Notes: generated by a model from the letters alone, not told the origin. 8,343 nucleotides of DNA from an uncultured Clostridia bacterium (GCA_944389715.1 CALXNI010000028.1:1-8343); one strand, 5' to 3'. Shown: positions 1 through 6,227, counted from the first letter of the stretch. Program-made: numbers and translations.

Positions 1-107
1 GCAATTCTTAAGGAAAATTGAAGGAGGAAGCGGGAACCGAGAGGCCTCGCTTAAATTTTCCGCTAGAATTGCTAAAACACGTATTGAGCCGAGGAGCTGA
101 ATAAATT
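1..107 (+). mobile_element. Possible right end of an IS200/IS605-type element (TnpB C-terminus plus omega-RNA-like fold)
   Basis: Seen: frame 2 is open from the window edge to TGA at 98-100 (32 codons, containing GGSGNREAS). The same DNA folds strongly: 1-8 pairs with 65-72, 12-19 with 54-61, and 28-32 with 48-52. A competing pairing joins CCTCG (45-49) to CGAGG (90-94). Known: IS605-family tnpB genes end in a structured right end whose transcript is the omega-RNA. It often has GGGAACC-GAGA-GCC text followed by a hairpin close to the element boundary and a short TTCAA- or GAAT-like end. Inference: the string at 32-46 and the CCGAGGAGCTGAAT at 89-102 resemble that layout. The sequence left of the window is missing, so no tnpB domain can be seen. 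Alternatives are an unidentified structured RNA or a plain intergenic inverted repeat. Not a recognised riboswitch to me. Confidence 0.33.
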
Positions 108-147
108 TATGTTTTTAACAGATTATATTTTATTTTAGTAGTTTCTT

Positions 148-178
148 TGTAGAGCGGGCGATTAAAATCGCCCCTACA
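148..178. repeat. Short palindromic repeat (TGTAGGGGCG family)
   Basis: A nearly perfect hairpin: TGTAG (148-152) pairs with CTACA (174-178) and GGGCGATT (156-163) with AATCGCCC (166-173), with two loop bases and an unpaired AGC (153-155) on one side. On the minus strand it begins TGTAGGGGCGA and ends CGCCCGCTCTACA. This GC-rich block stands out in a very AT-rich spacer and resembles small palindromic repeats scattered through many gut Firmicutes genomes. There is no T-tract after it, so it is not an obvious terminator. A related sequence seems to lie inside the RlmD gene at 7499-7524. Confidence 0.6.
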
Positions 179-250
179 TTTTCTCTACAATCTTAAATTC
201 CGGTCTTAACATTAATCACGTTAAAAATTTAAAAAATTTAAAATTAACTA

Positions 251-279
251 TTGACAGATTAATTAAAATCTAGTATACT
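251..279 (+). promoter_or_regulatory. Sigma-A promoter of the tRNA cluster
   Basis: TTGACA (251-256) and TATACT (274-279) are separated by exactly 17 bases, an almost ideal vegetative promoter. The 30 bases upstream are runs of A and T that could act as an UP element, as expected for stable-RNA genes. Transcription would begin around 286, about a dozen bases before the first tRNA. Confidence 0.85.
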
Positions 280-297
280 TATTTTCGTCACAGAAAT

Positions 298-373
298 GGG
301 CGCATAGCTCAGCTGGTAGAGCATCTGCCTTACAAGCAGGAGGTCATAGGTTCGAGCCCTATTGCGCCCACCA
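298..373 (+). tRNA. tRNA-Val (anticodon UAC)
   Basis: A full cloverleaf is visible. Acceptor GGGCGCA (298-304) pairs with TGCGCCC (363-369), followed by discriminator A and encoded CCA (371-373). The D-arm carries AGCTCAGCTGGTAGAGC, and the T-arm has the GGTTCGA loop. The anticodon loop CTTACAA gives anticodon TAC, which reads valine codons GUN (mainly GUA). It is first of three tRNAs read from the promoter at 251-279 and is separated from the next by a run of T. Confidence 0.96.
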
Positions 374-380
374 TTTTTTT

Positions 381-457
381 GGCCCGGTAGTTCAGTTGGT
401 TAGAACGCTAGCCTGTCACGCTAGAGGTCGTCGGTTCGAGCCCGATCCGGGTCGCCA
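381..457 (+). tRNA. tRNA-Asp (anticodon GUC)
   Basis: The acceptor GGCCCGG (381-387) pairs with CCGGGTC (447-453) with one G-U pair, then discriminator G and encoded CCA. The D-arm has AGTTCAGTTGGTTAGAAC, the T-loop GGTTCGA, and the anticodon loop CTGTCAC gives GTC, decoding aspartate. The discriminator G is the normal identity element for tRNA-Asp. It is the second gene of the cluster. Confidence 0.96.
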
Positions 458-475
458 TTTTTTTATCATTAATAA

Positions 476-551
476 GCCCAGATAGCTCAGTTGGTAGAGC
501 AGGGGACTGAAAATCCCCGTGTCCGTGGTTCGATTCCGCGTCTGGGCACCA
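476..551 (+). tRNA. tRNA-Phe (anticodon GAA)
   Basis: The acceptor GCCCAGA (476-482) pairs with TCTGGGC (541-547), then discriminator A and encoded CCA. The anticodon loop CTGAAAA gives GAA, decoding phenylalanine. The D- and T-arms are standard (AGCTCAGTTGGTAGAGC, GGTTCGA). It is the last gene of the cluster, followed directly by a terminator. Confidence 0.96.
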
Positions 552-559
552 ATTTACAG

Positions 560-595
560 CAACTTACGAACTATGAATTTCGTAGGTTGTTTTTT
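560..595 (+). terminator. Rho-independent terminator of the tRNA cluster
   Basis: CAACTTACGAA (560-570) pairs with TTCGTAGGTTG (579-589), an 11-bp stem with one U-G pair and an 8-base loop. It is followed by six T (590-595). Confidence 0.9.
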
Positions 596-614
596 CATAG
601 TTGGAAAAGTAGAA

Positions 615-644
615 TTTACATATCGTTAAAAAATATGATATAAT
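615..644 (+). promoter_or_regulatory. Promoter of the Nudix-YbaK unit
   Basis: TTTACA (615-620) and a perfect TATAAT (639-644) lie 18 bases apart. TG at 636-637 makes it an extended -10. The leader to the ATG at 675 would be only about 25 bases and contains the ribosome site AGGAGGA at 664-670. Confidence 0.75.
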
Positions 645-674
645 TTATTAAAATATATATTATAGGAGGAAGAT

Positions 675-1121
675 ATGAAATTTACAACCCTATGTTATAT
701 AGAAAAAGATAATAAATATCTAATGCTATATAGAAATAAAAAGAAAAATGATTTAAATGAGGGAAAATGGATTGGAGTAGGAGGAAAATTTGAGGAAAAA
801 GAATCTCCAGATGATTGCTTAATTAGAGAAGTAAAAGAAGAAACAGGGCTTACTGTTACAGAATACAAATTAAGATGTTTAGTAACTTTTGTATCTGACA
901 AATGGGAAACAGAGCATATGTATGTATATACAGCTACTAAATTTGAAGGTGAGTTGCATGATTGTAACGAGGGACTTCTTAAATGGATTGACAAAGATAA
1001 AATTTTAGATTTACCAACTTGGGAAGGTGATAGATTATTTTGGGAAAAAATGCAAAATCAAGAAGATTTTTTTACAATGAAAGTAGAGTATAAAGGAGAT
1101 AAATTAATAAAAGGAGAGTAA
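675..1121 (+). CDS. Nudix hydrolase, MutT/8-oxo-dGTP diphosphatase type
   Basis: A 148-residue Nudix-fold pyrophosphohydrolase. A complete Nudix box runs from G37 to L59: G37, E43, R51-E52, E55-E56, G58, matching GX5EX7REUXEEXGU, so the Mg-binding helix is intact. The preceding W32-I-G-V-G-G-K strand and the tail WEGDRLFW resemble Gram-positive MutT/MutX-type 8-oxo-dGTP diphosphatases, which clean oxidised guanine from the nucleotide pool. The substrate cannot be fixed from the motif alone. The length is normal for a single-domain Nudix protein, with no signal peptide, so it is cytosolic. The start is supported by AGGAGGA five bases upstream. The next gene begins three bases after its stop, with that gene's ribosome site inside this gene's last codons, so the two are surely co-transcribed. 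Confidence 0.88.
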   Translation: MKFTTLCYIEKDNKYLMLYRNKKKNDLNEGKWIGVGGKFEEKESPDDCLIREVKEETGLTVTEYKLRCLVTFVSDKWETEHMYVYTATKFEGELHDCNEGLLKWIDKDKILDLPTWEGDRLFWEKMQNQEDFFTMKVEYKGDKLIKGE

Positions 1122-1124
1122 ATT

Positions 1125-1589
1125 ATGTCAGTAGAAAAAGTAAAAGAATATTTTAAAAAATATAATATAGAAAATAGAATACAAGAATTTGAAGAATCTA
1201 GTGCAACAGTTGAACTGGCTGCAAAAGCACTTAATTGTGAACCAAAAAGAATCGCAAAAACTTTATCTTTTAAAGTTGGTGATGAACCTATTTTAATTGT
1301 TGTAGCTGGAGATGCAAAAATAGACAATGCAAAATATAAAGCACAATTTAATAAAAAAGCAACAATGTTAAAATATGATGAAGTAGAAAAGTTGATAGGA
1401 CATGCAGTAGGAGGAGTTTGTCCATTTGCAATTAATGAAGGGGTAAAGGTATATTTAGATGATTCATTAAAAAGATTTAAAACAGTATATCCCGCATGTG
1501 GGAGTAGTAATAGTGCAATAGAACTTAGTATAGAAGAATTAGAAAAATACTCAAATTATAAATCATGGATAAATGTATGTAAATTCTAA
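1125..1589 (+). CDS. YbaK/EbsC-family aminoacyl-tRNA deacylase
   Basis: A 154-residue protein of the YbaK/ProX (EbsC) editing-domain family. These enzymes hydrolyse mischarged tRNA in trans, classically Cys-tRNA(Pro) for YbaK, in the cytosol. Visible family marks are the N-terminal SSATVELAAKAL stretch (25-36), the R42-I-A-K45-T-L-S-F strand that carries the catalytic-type lysine (K45), VVAGDAKID (59-67), and the GGVCPF loop (96-101). The length fits a single-domain YbaK protein. AAGGAG at 1111-1116 precedes the ATG by eight bases. It is paired with the upstream Nudix gene in a small quality-control unit (nucleotide pool plus tRNA proofreading). Members of this family differ in substrate, so Cys-tRNA(Pro) specificity is likely but not proven. 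Confidence 0.88.
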   Translation: MSVEKVKEYFKKYNIENRIQEFEESSATVELAAKALNCEPKRIAKTLSFKVGDEPILIVVAGDAKIDNAKYKAQFNKKATMLKYDEVEKLIGHAVGGVCPFAINEGVKVYLDDSLKRFKTVYPACGSSNSAIELSIEELEKYSNYKSWINVCKF

Positions 1590-1616
1590 AGCAATAGACT
1601 AATTAAAAAAATAATC

Positions 1617-1652
1617 ATAGAGAGAAAATTAAAAAAATTTTCTCTCTATTTT
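1617..1652 (+). terminator. Rho-independent terminator after the YbaK-family gene
   Basis: A perfect 14-bp stem: ATAGAGAGAAAATT (1617-1630) pairs with AATTTTCTCTCTAT (1636-1649), with a five-A loop and a short T-tract afterwards. It separates the Nudix-YbaK unit from the VTC block. Confidence 0.85.
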
Positions 1653-1676
1653 AATATTAATTTAATTTTTTATATC

Positions 1677-1693
1677 TATAATAACAATATAAT
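1677..1693 (+). promoter_or_regulatory. Candidate -10 elements for the VTC operon
   Basis: Two perfect TATAAT hexamers sit at 1677-1682 and 1688-1693. Neither has a good -35 at 16-18 bases, so which one is used, and whether an activator is needed, cannot be told. This is the only promoter-like sequence between the upstream terminator and the VTC gene. Confidence 0.4.
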
Positions 1694-1732
1694 CATCAAT
1701 GGAAAGACAAAAAATTAATATCACCCCAAAAA

Positions 1733-1764
1733 GTAGGAAAAAAGAGAATATTCTTTTTTCCTAC
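1733..1764 (+). promoter_or_regulatory. Leader hairpin upstream of the VTC gene
   Basis: GTAGGAAAAAAGA (1733-1745) pairs perfectly with TCTTTTTTCCTAC (1752-1764), 13 bp with a six-base loop. It lies in the probable 5' leader, 11 bases before the ribosome site AAAGGAGA (1776-1783). No T-tract follows, so it is not a normal terminator. It could stabilise the mRNA, be bound by a regulator, or be a small repeat. Confidence 0.5.
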
Positions 1765-1788
1765 AAAATTAAATAAAAGGAGATATAA

Positions 1789-2482
1789 ATGTCACAAGAA
1801 GTTTTTAATAGAATAGAAAAGAAATATCTATTAAATAAAACTAGCACAGAAGAGTTAATAAAAAGAATAAGTGATTATATAAAACCAGGAGAATATCCAT
1901 ATACAAAAATATGCAATATTTATTACGATACAGAAAATAATGAATTAATTAGAAAATCTATAGAAAAACCAATATATAAAGAAAAAATAAGATTAAGAAG
2001 TTACGGAATTCCAAATAAAAAAGATAAAGTTTTTTTAGAAATAAAGAAAAAATTTAAGCGGGATAGTTACAAAAAGAAGGATAAAATTATCATTAAAAGA
2101 AGTACAAAATTATCTAGAAAATGGAGATATTCCAAGCAGTAATATGCAAATTTTTAAAGAAATAGATTATTGTTTTAAAAAATATAATTTAAAACCTAAT
2201 ATGTATATATCTTATGAAAGATATTCATATTCAGGAAAAGAAGATGATAATTTTAGAATAACATTTGATACAAACATATTAAGCAGAGATTATGATTTGA
2301 ATCTAGAAAAGGGAGATTATGGAATAAATTTAATAGATAAGGATACCTTTTTAATGGAGATAAAATGCCTAGGTAGTATGCCAATATGGCTTACACATAT
2401 ATTATCGGAAATGAAAATATATCCAACTTCGTTTTCAAAATATGGCAAAATATATCAAAGCCGATTATTGAAAATATCTTAA
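1789..2482 (+). pseudogene. VTC-domain polyphosphate polymerase, frameshifted
   Basis: Bacterial VTC-domain protein, the family of the yeast Vtc4 catalytic domain, which makes polyphosphate from nucleotide triphosphates in a tunnel lined by basic residues. Frame 1 is good to about 2073 (EKKYLL, NIYYDT, KIRLRSYG, VFLEIKKKF). It then turns to nonsense and stops at 2142. Homology continues at once in frame 2: RRIKLSLKEVQNYL, PSSNMQIFKEIDYC, ISYERYSYSG, RITFDTNI, LMEIKCLG, SFSKYG. One extra A in the five-A run at 2071-2075 explains the break. Removing it gives a 230-residue protein, normal for the domain. The N-terminal RLR pair, the lysine-rich strand, ERY, and the C-terminal E and S-K pair expected for the tunnel are all present across the two halves. 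Start: ATG with AAAGGAGA six bases upstream. As written the product is cut to 117 residues. Real mutation and sequencing error are both possible. Confidence 0.85.
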
Positions 2483-2912
2483 TTACGGGAGAGATTTAAA
2501 TAATTCAAGGGAAATTGTAAGTATCTTCTTTGCAATGGGTATAGGTCTTGCTGTAGGAATGGGACATATTTTATTTGCTACAACGATTACTGTTTTAGTA
2601 TCAATAATTTTAATTATATTGTCTAAAACAAAATTTGGAGAAAAAAATATACATGAGAAAAAACTAAAAATTACAATACCAGAAGATTTAGACTATAGTA
2701 ATGTATTCGATGATTTATTTGAAAAATATACAAAGACTAATGAGCTAGAAAAAGTAAAAACAACAAATATGGGAAGTTTGTTTGAATTAACATATAACAT
2801 TGTAACTCGAGAAAATATAAATGAAAAAGAGTTTATAGATGAAGTAAGATGTAGAAATGGTAATTTAAATATTACTTTAGAAAGAGAAATCTCAGGTGAG
2901 AATGAATTATAA
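2472..2912 (+). pseudogene. DUF4956 membrane protein, 5' half missing
   Basis: The frame is open from 2472. From about 2505 it reads NSREIVSIFFAMGIGLAVGMG, matching the second half of DUF4956 proteins. A hydrophobic segment follows (about 2550-2625), then a soluble tail with LKITIPEDLDYSNVFDDLF, KTTNMGSLFELTY and EFIDEVRCRNGNLNI. Full DUF4956 proteins are roughly 220 residues, with several membrane helices and a conserved VRFR-type stretch before this point. Those are absent, because the VTC gene ends at 2482 and leaves no room. The first in-frame ATG (2535) has no ribosome site and falls inside the conserved region, so it is not a natural start. DUF4956 genes normally follow VTC genes and are thought to form the membrane partner. 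A deletion of roughly 300 bp at the VTC-DUF4956 junction is the simplest reading. Function of the remnant is unlikely. Confidence 0.75.
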
Positions 2913-2954
2913 AAATGGTACATTTCTAAAATAATTTTATTAAAGGAGTACACA

Positions 2955-4205
2955 ATGAAAAATAAAAAAAACTCAAAATATATAATTATAGCAACAGTTT
3001 TAATTATTATTGCAATTATCATAGTTATAGTATCTATTAAATTTGAAAAAAATAAAGAAAAAGTAGATCAAATAAATATTAATGCGAGCATTGAATATGA
3101 TGATGGAGCAATATTTAGTAAAGATGATTTAACAATAAATGGAACAGGTACACTAAATGTAAATGCAAATTATTTAGATGGAATTGTAAGTAAAGATGAA
3201 TTAAAAATAATAGGGACAACAATAAATGTAATTTCAAATGACGATGGCATTAGAGGAAAAGATTATATAGGAATAAAAGAGGCAAATATAGCAGTAAATG
3301 CAAATAGTGATGGAATTAAATCAACTAATGATACTGATGAAGCAAAAGGATTTATATTAATAGATAATGGTAATTTTAATATAGACTCGTCAGATGACTC
3401 AATTCATTCAAATGGAAATATTATCATAAATAATGGAACATTTGAGATAGCTTCTGGAGATGATGGAATTCATGCAGATGAAAGTATTACTATTAATGAT
3501 GGAATTATAAACATATCAAAAAGTTATGAAGGAATAGAAAGTAGCAAAATTGATATAAACGGTGGAAATATAAATTTAGTTTCAAGTGATGACGGAATAA
3601 ATATTGCAGGAGGAAATGACAGTTCATCTATTAATGGAAGACCAGGACAAAATAATTTTAGTAGTAATTCAGATCAAACTTTAACAATAAACAATGGATA
3701 TATTGTAATTGATGCAACTGGTGATGGTATAGACATAAATGGAGCTGGATATATAAATGGTGGTACAGTAGTTGTAAATGGACCAACAAATAGTGGGAAT
3801 GGAGCTCTAGACTATGATAGTGTGTTTCAGGTAAATGGAGGAACCTTGATTGCAGTAGGCGCAAGTGGGATGATGCAAACACCTTCAAGCGATTCTAGCA
3901 TATATTCAATATCATATGTTTATTCAAATACTCAACAGGCTAATACAAAAGTAACTATCAAAAATTCTGATGATGAAGAAATTATTTCGTATACACCTAG
4001 TAAAAACTACGAATCAGTAATTATATCTACTGAGCAATTAAAAAAAGGAGAAACATATACAATTTATTCTAATGAGGAGACAGTTCAAGAAATAACAATA
4101 AATAACATTGTTACATCAGTAGGAAATAGTAATTCAGGAATACAAGGCGGAGGCATGAATAAAGGTCAAATGCAAGAAAATCCAGGAGAAAGGATGATGC
4201 ATTGA
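2955..4205 (+). CDS. Membrane-anchored Cthe_2159-type (DUF4353) beta-helix carbohydrate-binding protein
   Basis: A 416-residue surface protein. Residues about 9-29 form one very hydrophobic segment after a Lys-rich start, an uncleaved anchor or signal peptide with no lipobox cysteine. Residues about 45-270 are rungs of a right-handed parallel beta-helix with repeated DDGI/DGI turns (for example DGIVSKDELKI, DDGIRGKDYIGI, DDGIHADESITI, DDGINIAGGND). These suit calcium binding by the acidic pairs. The C-terminal part (GALDYDSVFQVNGGTLIAVGASGMMQ, then a beta-rich region) is typical of the Cthe_2159 family, whose founder binds cellulose and polygalacturonate. The tail is Gly/Met-rich. Family members usually carry a further 100 or so residues between anchor and first rung; here IEYDDGAIFSKDDL starts at about residue 46, so the N-terminus looks shortened. 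AAAGGAG at 2942-2948 supports the start. It is probably co-transcribed with VTC and DUF4956. Ligand unknown. Confidence 0.8.
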   Translation: MKNKKNSKYIIIATVLIIIAIIIVIVSIKFEKNKEKVDQININASIEYDDGAIFSKDDLTINGTGTLNVNANYLDGIVSKDELKIIGTTINVISNDDGIRGKDYIGIKEANIAVNANSDGIKSTNDTDEAKGFILIDNGNFNIDSSDDSIHSNGNIIINNGTFEIASGDDGIHADESITINDGIINISKSYEGIESSKIDINGGNINLVSSDDGINIAGGNDSSSINGRPGQNNFSSNSDQTLTINNGYIVIDATGDGIDINGAGYINGGTVVVNGPTNSGNGALDYDSVFQVNGGTLIAVGASGMMQTPSSDSSIYSISYVYSNTQQANTKVTIKNSDDEEIISYTPSKNYESVIISTEQLKKGETYTIYSNEETVQEITINNIVTSVGNSNSGIQGGGMNKGQMQENPGERMMH

Positions 4206-4230
4206 TAAAATAAATATTTAATGATATAAT
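4202..4230 (+). promoter_or_regulatory. Internal promoter of the two-component genes
   Basis: TTGATA (4202-4207) and perfect TATAAT (4225-4230) are 17 bases apart, with TG at 4222-4223 (extended -10). The -35 overlaps the TGA stop of the beta-helix gene. A leader of about 15 bases then reaches the response-regulator ATG. This would let the regulators be expressed apart from the VTC genes. Confidence 0.7.
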
Positions 4231-4251
4231 TTAAAAGTGAGGAATTAAAAT

Positions 4252-4920
4252 ATGAAAATATTAATAGTAGAAGATGATAAAATATTATCAGATACAATTA
4301 AACAATGTATATGTAACAAATTCGATACAGAACAAGCATATGATGGTTATGAAGCATATATGATGGCTAAAGAAAATATATATGATGCAATTATATTAGA
4401 TTTAATGCTTCCAGAAATGTCTGGATATGATGTGCTTATAAAAATTAGAGATGAAAAAGTACTTACACCAGTGCTTATATTAACAGCAAAAGATGCATTA
4501 AATGATAAGTTAAAGGGATTTAATTACGGAGCAGATGATTATTTAGTAAAACCATTTGAGAGAGAAGAACTTCTAGCAAGATTAGAAGCAATTATAAGAA
4601 GAACAAGTGGAGTATATAAAGAAGATACAGTACAATTTAAGGACTTAAAATTAAATATAAAGAATAGAAAAGCATTTATAAAAGATGAAGAAATTATCTT
4701 ACAAGGCAAACAATTTGACATATTAGAGTATCTAATAAATTCTAAAGGTACAATAATTACAAAAGAGCAAATATTTGATAGAATATGGGGATTTGATTCA
4801 TATACAACAACCAATGTTGTAGAAGTTTATGCAAGTGGACTTAGAAAGACACTTAAAAAATATGGTTATGACAAATATATAAAAACTATACGTGGAGTTG
4901 GCTATATGATAATAGAATAG
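4252..4920 (+). CDS. OmpR/PhoB-family response regulator
   Basis: A 222-residue two-component DNA-binding regulator. The receiver domain (about 1-115) has the acidic pocket E7-D8-D9, phospho-acceptor D50 in LDLMLPEMSG, switch T78 in LILTAKD, and K100 in LVKPF. All are intact. The C-terminal winged-helix domain (about 125-222) ends with the family hallmark RGVGYMI and contains LTKEQIFDRIWG-like text (ITKEQIFDRIWG, about 166-177) and the VVEVYASGLRKTL recognition helix. The ribosome site GTGAGGA lies eight bases upstream. It has its own promoter at 4202-4230. Its kinase partner starts eight bases after its stop. Targets are unknown, but position suggests the upstream VTC/beta-helix genes or self-regulation. 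Confidence 0.93.
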   Translation: MKILIVEDDKILSDTIKQCICNKFDTEQAYDGYEAYMMAKENIYDAIILDLMLPEMSGYDVLIKIRDEKVLTPVLILTAKDALNDKLKGFNYGADDYLVKPFEREELLARLEAIIRRTSGVYKEDTVQFKDLKLNIKNRKAFIKDEEIILQGKQFDILEYLINSKGTIITKEQIFDRIWGFDSYTTTNVVEVYASGLRKTLKKYGYDKYIKTIRGVGYMIIE

Positions 4921-4928
4921 AGGTAGTA

Positions 4929-6227
4929 ATGAGCGAACAAAAATTGATTAAAAAACAACTAATTAAAAATATGTTTTATACTTTTTTAGTATTTGCTATA
5001 ATACTTATATTTTTTGATGCAATAATATATAACCAAGTATCTGTTTCTTTATATAAATCAATAGATGAAGAATTATTAAGAACAGCAGAGGTATATCAGA
5101 ATAAAAATATTGAAAAAGAGATAAAAAAGAATGTTCCAAAAGAATTTACAGAAGTAAATCAGATTACATTTATAGAAACTAAAATCAACCCAAGATTGAT
5201 ATGTATTATAAGAAGTTTTGAAGGAGATATTTTAAATAGTGAAGATATAGGAAGATTTTATGATGATTATATTAATGAAATTCAATTTGATAAAACTAGT
5301 ACAGACAAAATTTATGCAATCAAAGTGCAAGATACATACAATTATAGAGGAATAACACTAAAATCTACTGCCTTGGAAGGACAAGAAATATATATACAGC
5401 TACTTGCAAATGTAGATGGAGAAGTAGAGACAATAAGTAACATGACACACACATTATTAATTGGAAGCTTGATAATAATAGTAGTAGCTATAATAAGCTC
5501 ATATATATTATCTAAAATGACATTAAAACCAATAATTGATTCGTGGAGAAAACAGACAGAATTTGTGCAAAATGCAGCACACGAACTTAGAACACCACTT
5601 ACAATAATACAAGCAAAACAAGAATTATTATTACAAGAGCCAGATTCTAAAATATTAGAAAAATCTGAAGATATAAATATTATGCTTAAAGAAACAAAAA
5701 GATTAACAAAGTTAATAAAAGAGTTAATGATACTTGCTATGGCAGACTCTAATGAATTAAAAATGAAAAAAGAAAAAACTAATATAGATAGACTAATTAA
5801 GGAAATTATAATACCATATAAAGATTATGCTGAAATGCAAGGAAAAGAAATTAACATTGATTTAAAGTTTAATAAAGAAATTAATATAGATCCAAATAAA
5901 ATAAATCAATTAATGATAATTATTTTAGATAACGCAATAAAATATACTTCTGAAAATGATAAGATAGAAATAAAAACATATTCTAAAGATGGAAAATGCA
6001 TAATAGAAGTAGCAGATACTGGAATTGGAATAAGCAAAGAAGCGGCAAAACATGTATTTGATAGATTTTATAGAGAAGATAAAGCTCGTTCAAGAGAAAA
6101 AGGCGGAACTGGTCTTCGGACTTTCAATAGCACACACAATTGTAAACTTGCATGGCGGAAATATAAAAATTATACCAAACGAACCAAAAGGAGCAAAAGT
6201 TATTATAAAATTGTAAAATTTAAGTAA
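4929..6227 (+). CDS. Sensor histidine kinase, frameshifted near the C-terminus
   Basis: Membrane sensor kinase paired with the regulator just upstream. Membrane helices are at about 14-34 and 174-194, enclosing an extracellular sensor of about 140 residues with no recognisable fold. No clear HAMP domain: TM2 runs almost directly into the H-box FVQNAAHELRTPL, with phospho-acceptor H218. The ATPase domain has an N-box (ILDNAIKYT), G1 (DTGIGI) and F-box (FDRFYRED). At the G2 box the frame reads GGTGLR and then unrelated residues to 6227. Deleting one base (C6117 in CTTCGGACTT) restores GGTGLGLSIAHTIVNLHGG and a natural end with TAA at 6214-6216, giving 428 residues. As written the last 32 native residues, including half of the ATP-lid, are lost, so activity is doubtful unless the base is an error. 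GAGGT overlapping the regulator's stop suggests translational coupling. Confidence 0.88.
   Translation: MSEQKLIKKQLIKNMFYTFLVFAIILIFFDAIIYNQVSVSLYKSIDEELLRTAEVYQNKNIEKEIKKNVPKEFTEVNQITFIETKINPRLICIIRSFEGDILNSEDIGRFYDDYINEIQFDKTSTDKIYAIKVQDTYNYRGITLKSTALEGQEIYIQLLANVDGEVETISNMTHTLLIGSLIIIVVAIISSYILSKMTLKPIIDSWRKQTEFVQNAAHELRTPLTIIQAKQELLLQEPDSKILEKSEDINIMLKETKRLTKLIKELMILAMADSNELKMKKEKTNIDRLIKEIIIPYKDYAEMQGKEINIDLKFNKEINIDPNKINQLMIIILDNAIKYTSENDKIEIKTYSKDGKCIIEVADTGIGISKEAAKHVFDRFYREDKARSREKGGTGLRTFNSTHNCKLAWRKYKNYTKRTKRSKSYYKIVKFK

Noticed and set aside
1..120. A riboswitch or T-box at the left edge
   Set aside because: I could not match the conserved cores of common riboswitches or the T-box antiterminator, and the downstream genes are tRNAs rather than a regulated coding gene.
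1699..1776. A 25-codon leader ORF before the VTC gene
   Set aside because: No ribosome site, low-complexity Lys/Asn/Ile content and overlap with the leader hairpin suggest chance in AT-rich DNA.
2066..2080. Programmed ribosomal frameshift in the VTC gene at TACAAAAAGAAG
   Set aside because: The needed shift is +1, but the A-run resembles -1 slippery sites and even then has C instead of A at the first position. No stimulatory hairpin follows. A simple extra A explains the data better.
2144..2482. An independent gene starting at ATG 2144
   Set aside because: Homology to the VTC domain extends upstream of this ATG in the same frame (from about 2075), so it is the second half of the frameshifted gene.
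2535..2912. A complete short gene starting at ATG 2535
   Set aside because: No ribosome site precedes it, and conserved DUF4956 residues (NSREIVSIFFA) lie upstream in the same frame, so this is an internal methionine.
3060..3800. DNA-level tandem repeats in the beta-helix gene
   Set aside because: The DDGI periodicity is at protein level (helix rungs). The DNA of the units is diverged and shows no recent tandem duplication.
3658..3888. Minus-strand ORF opposite the beta-helix gene, and similar minus-strand ORFs elsewhere
   Set aside because: They mirror strongly supported plus-strand genes, have no ribosome sites, and show His/Leu- or Phe/Ser-rich shadow composition.
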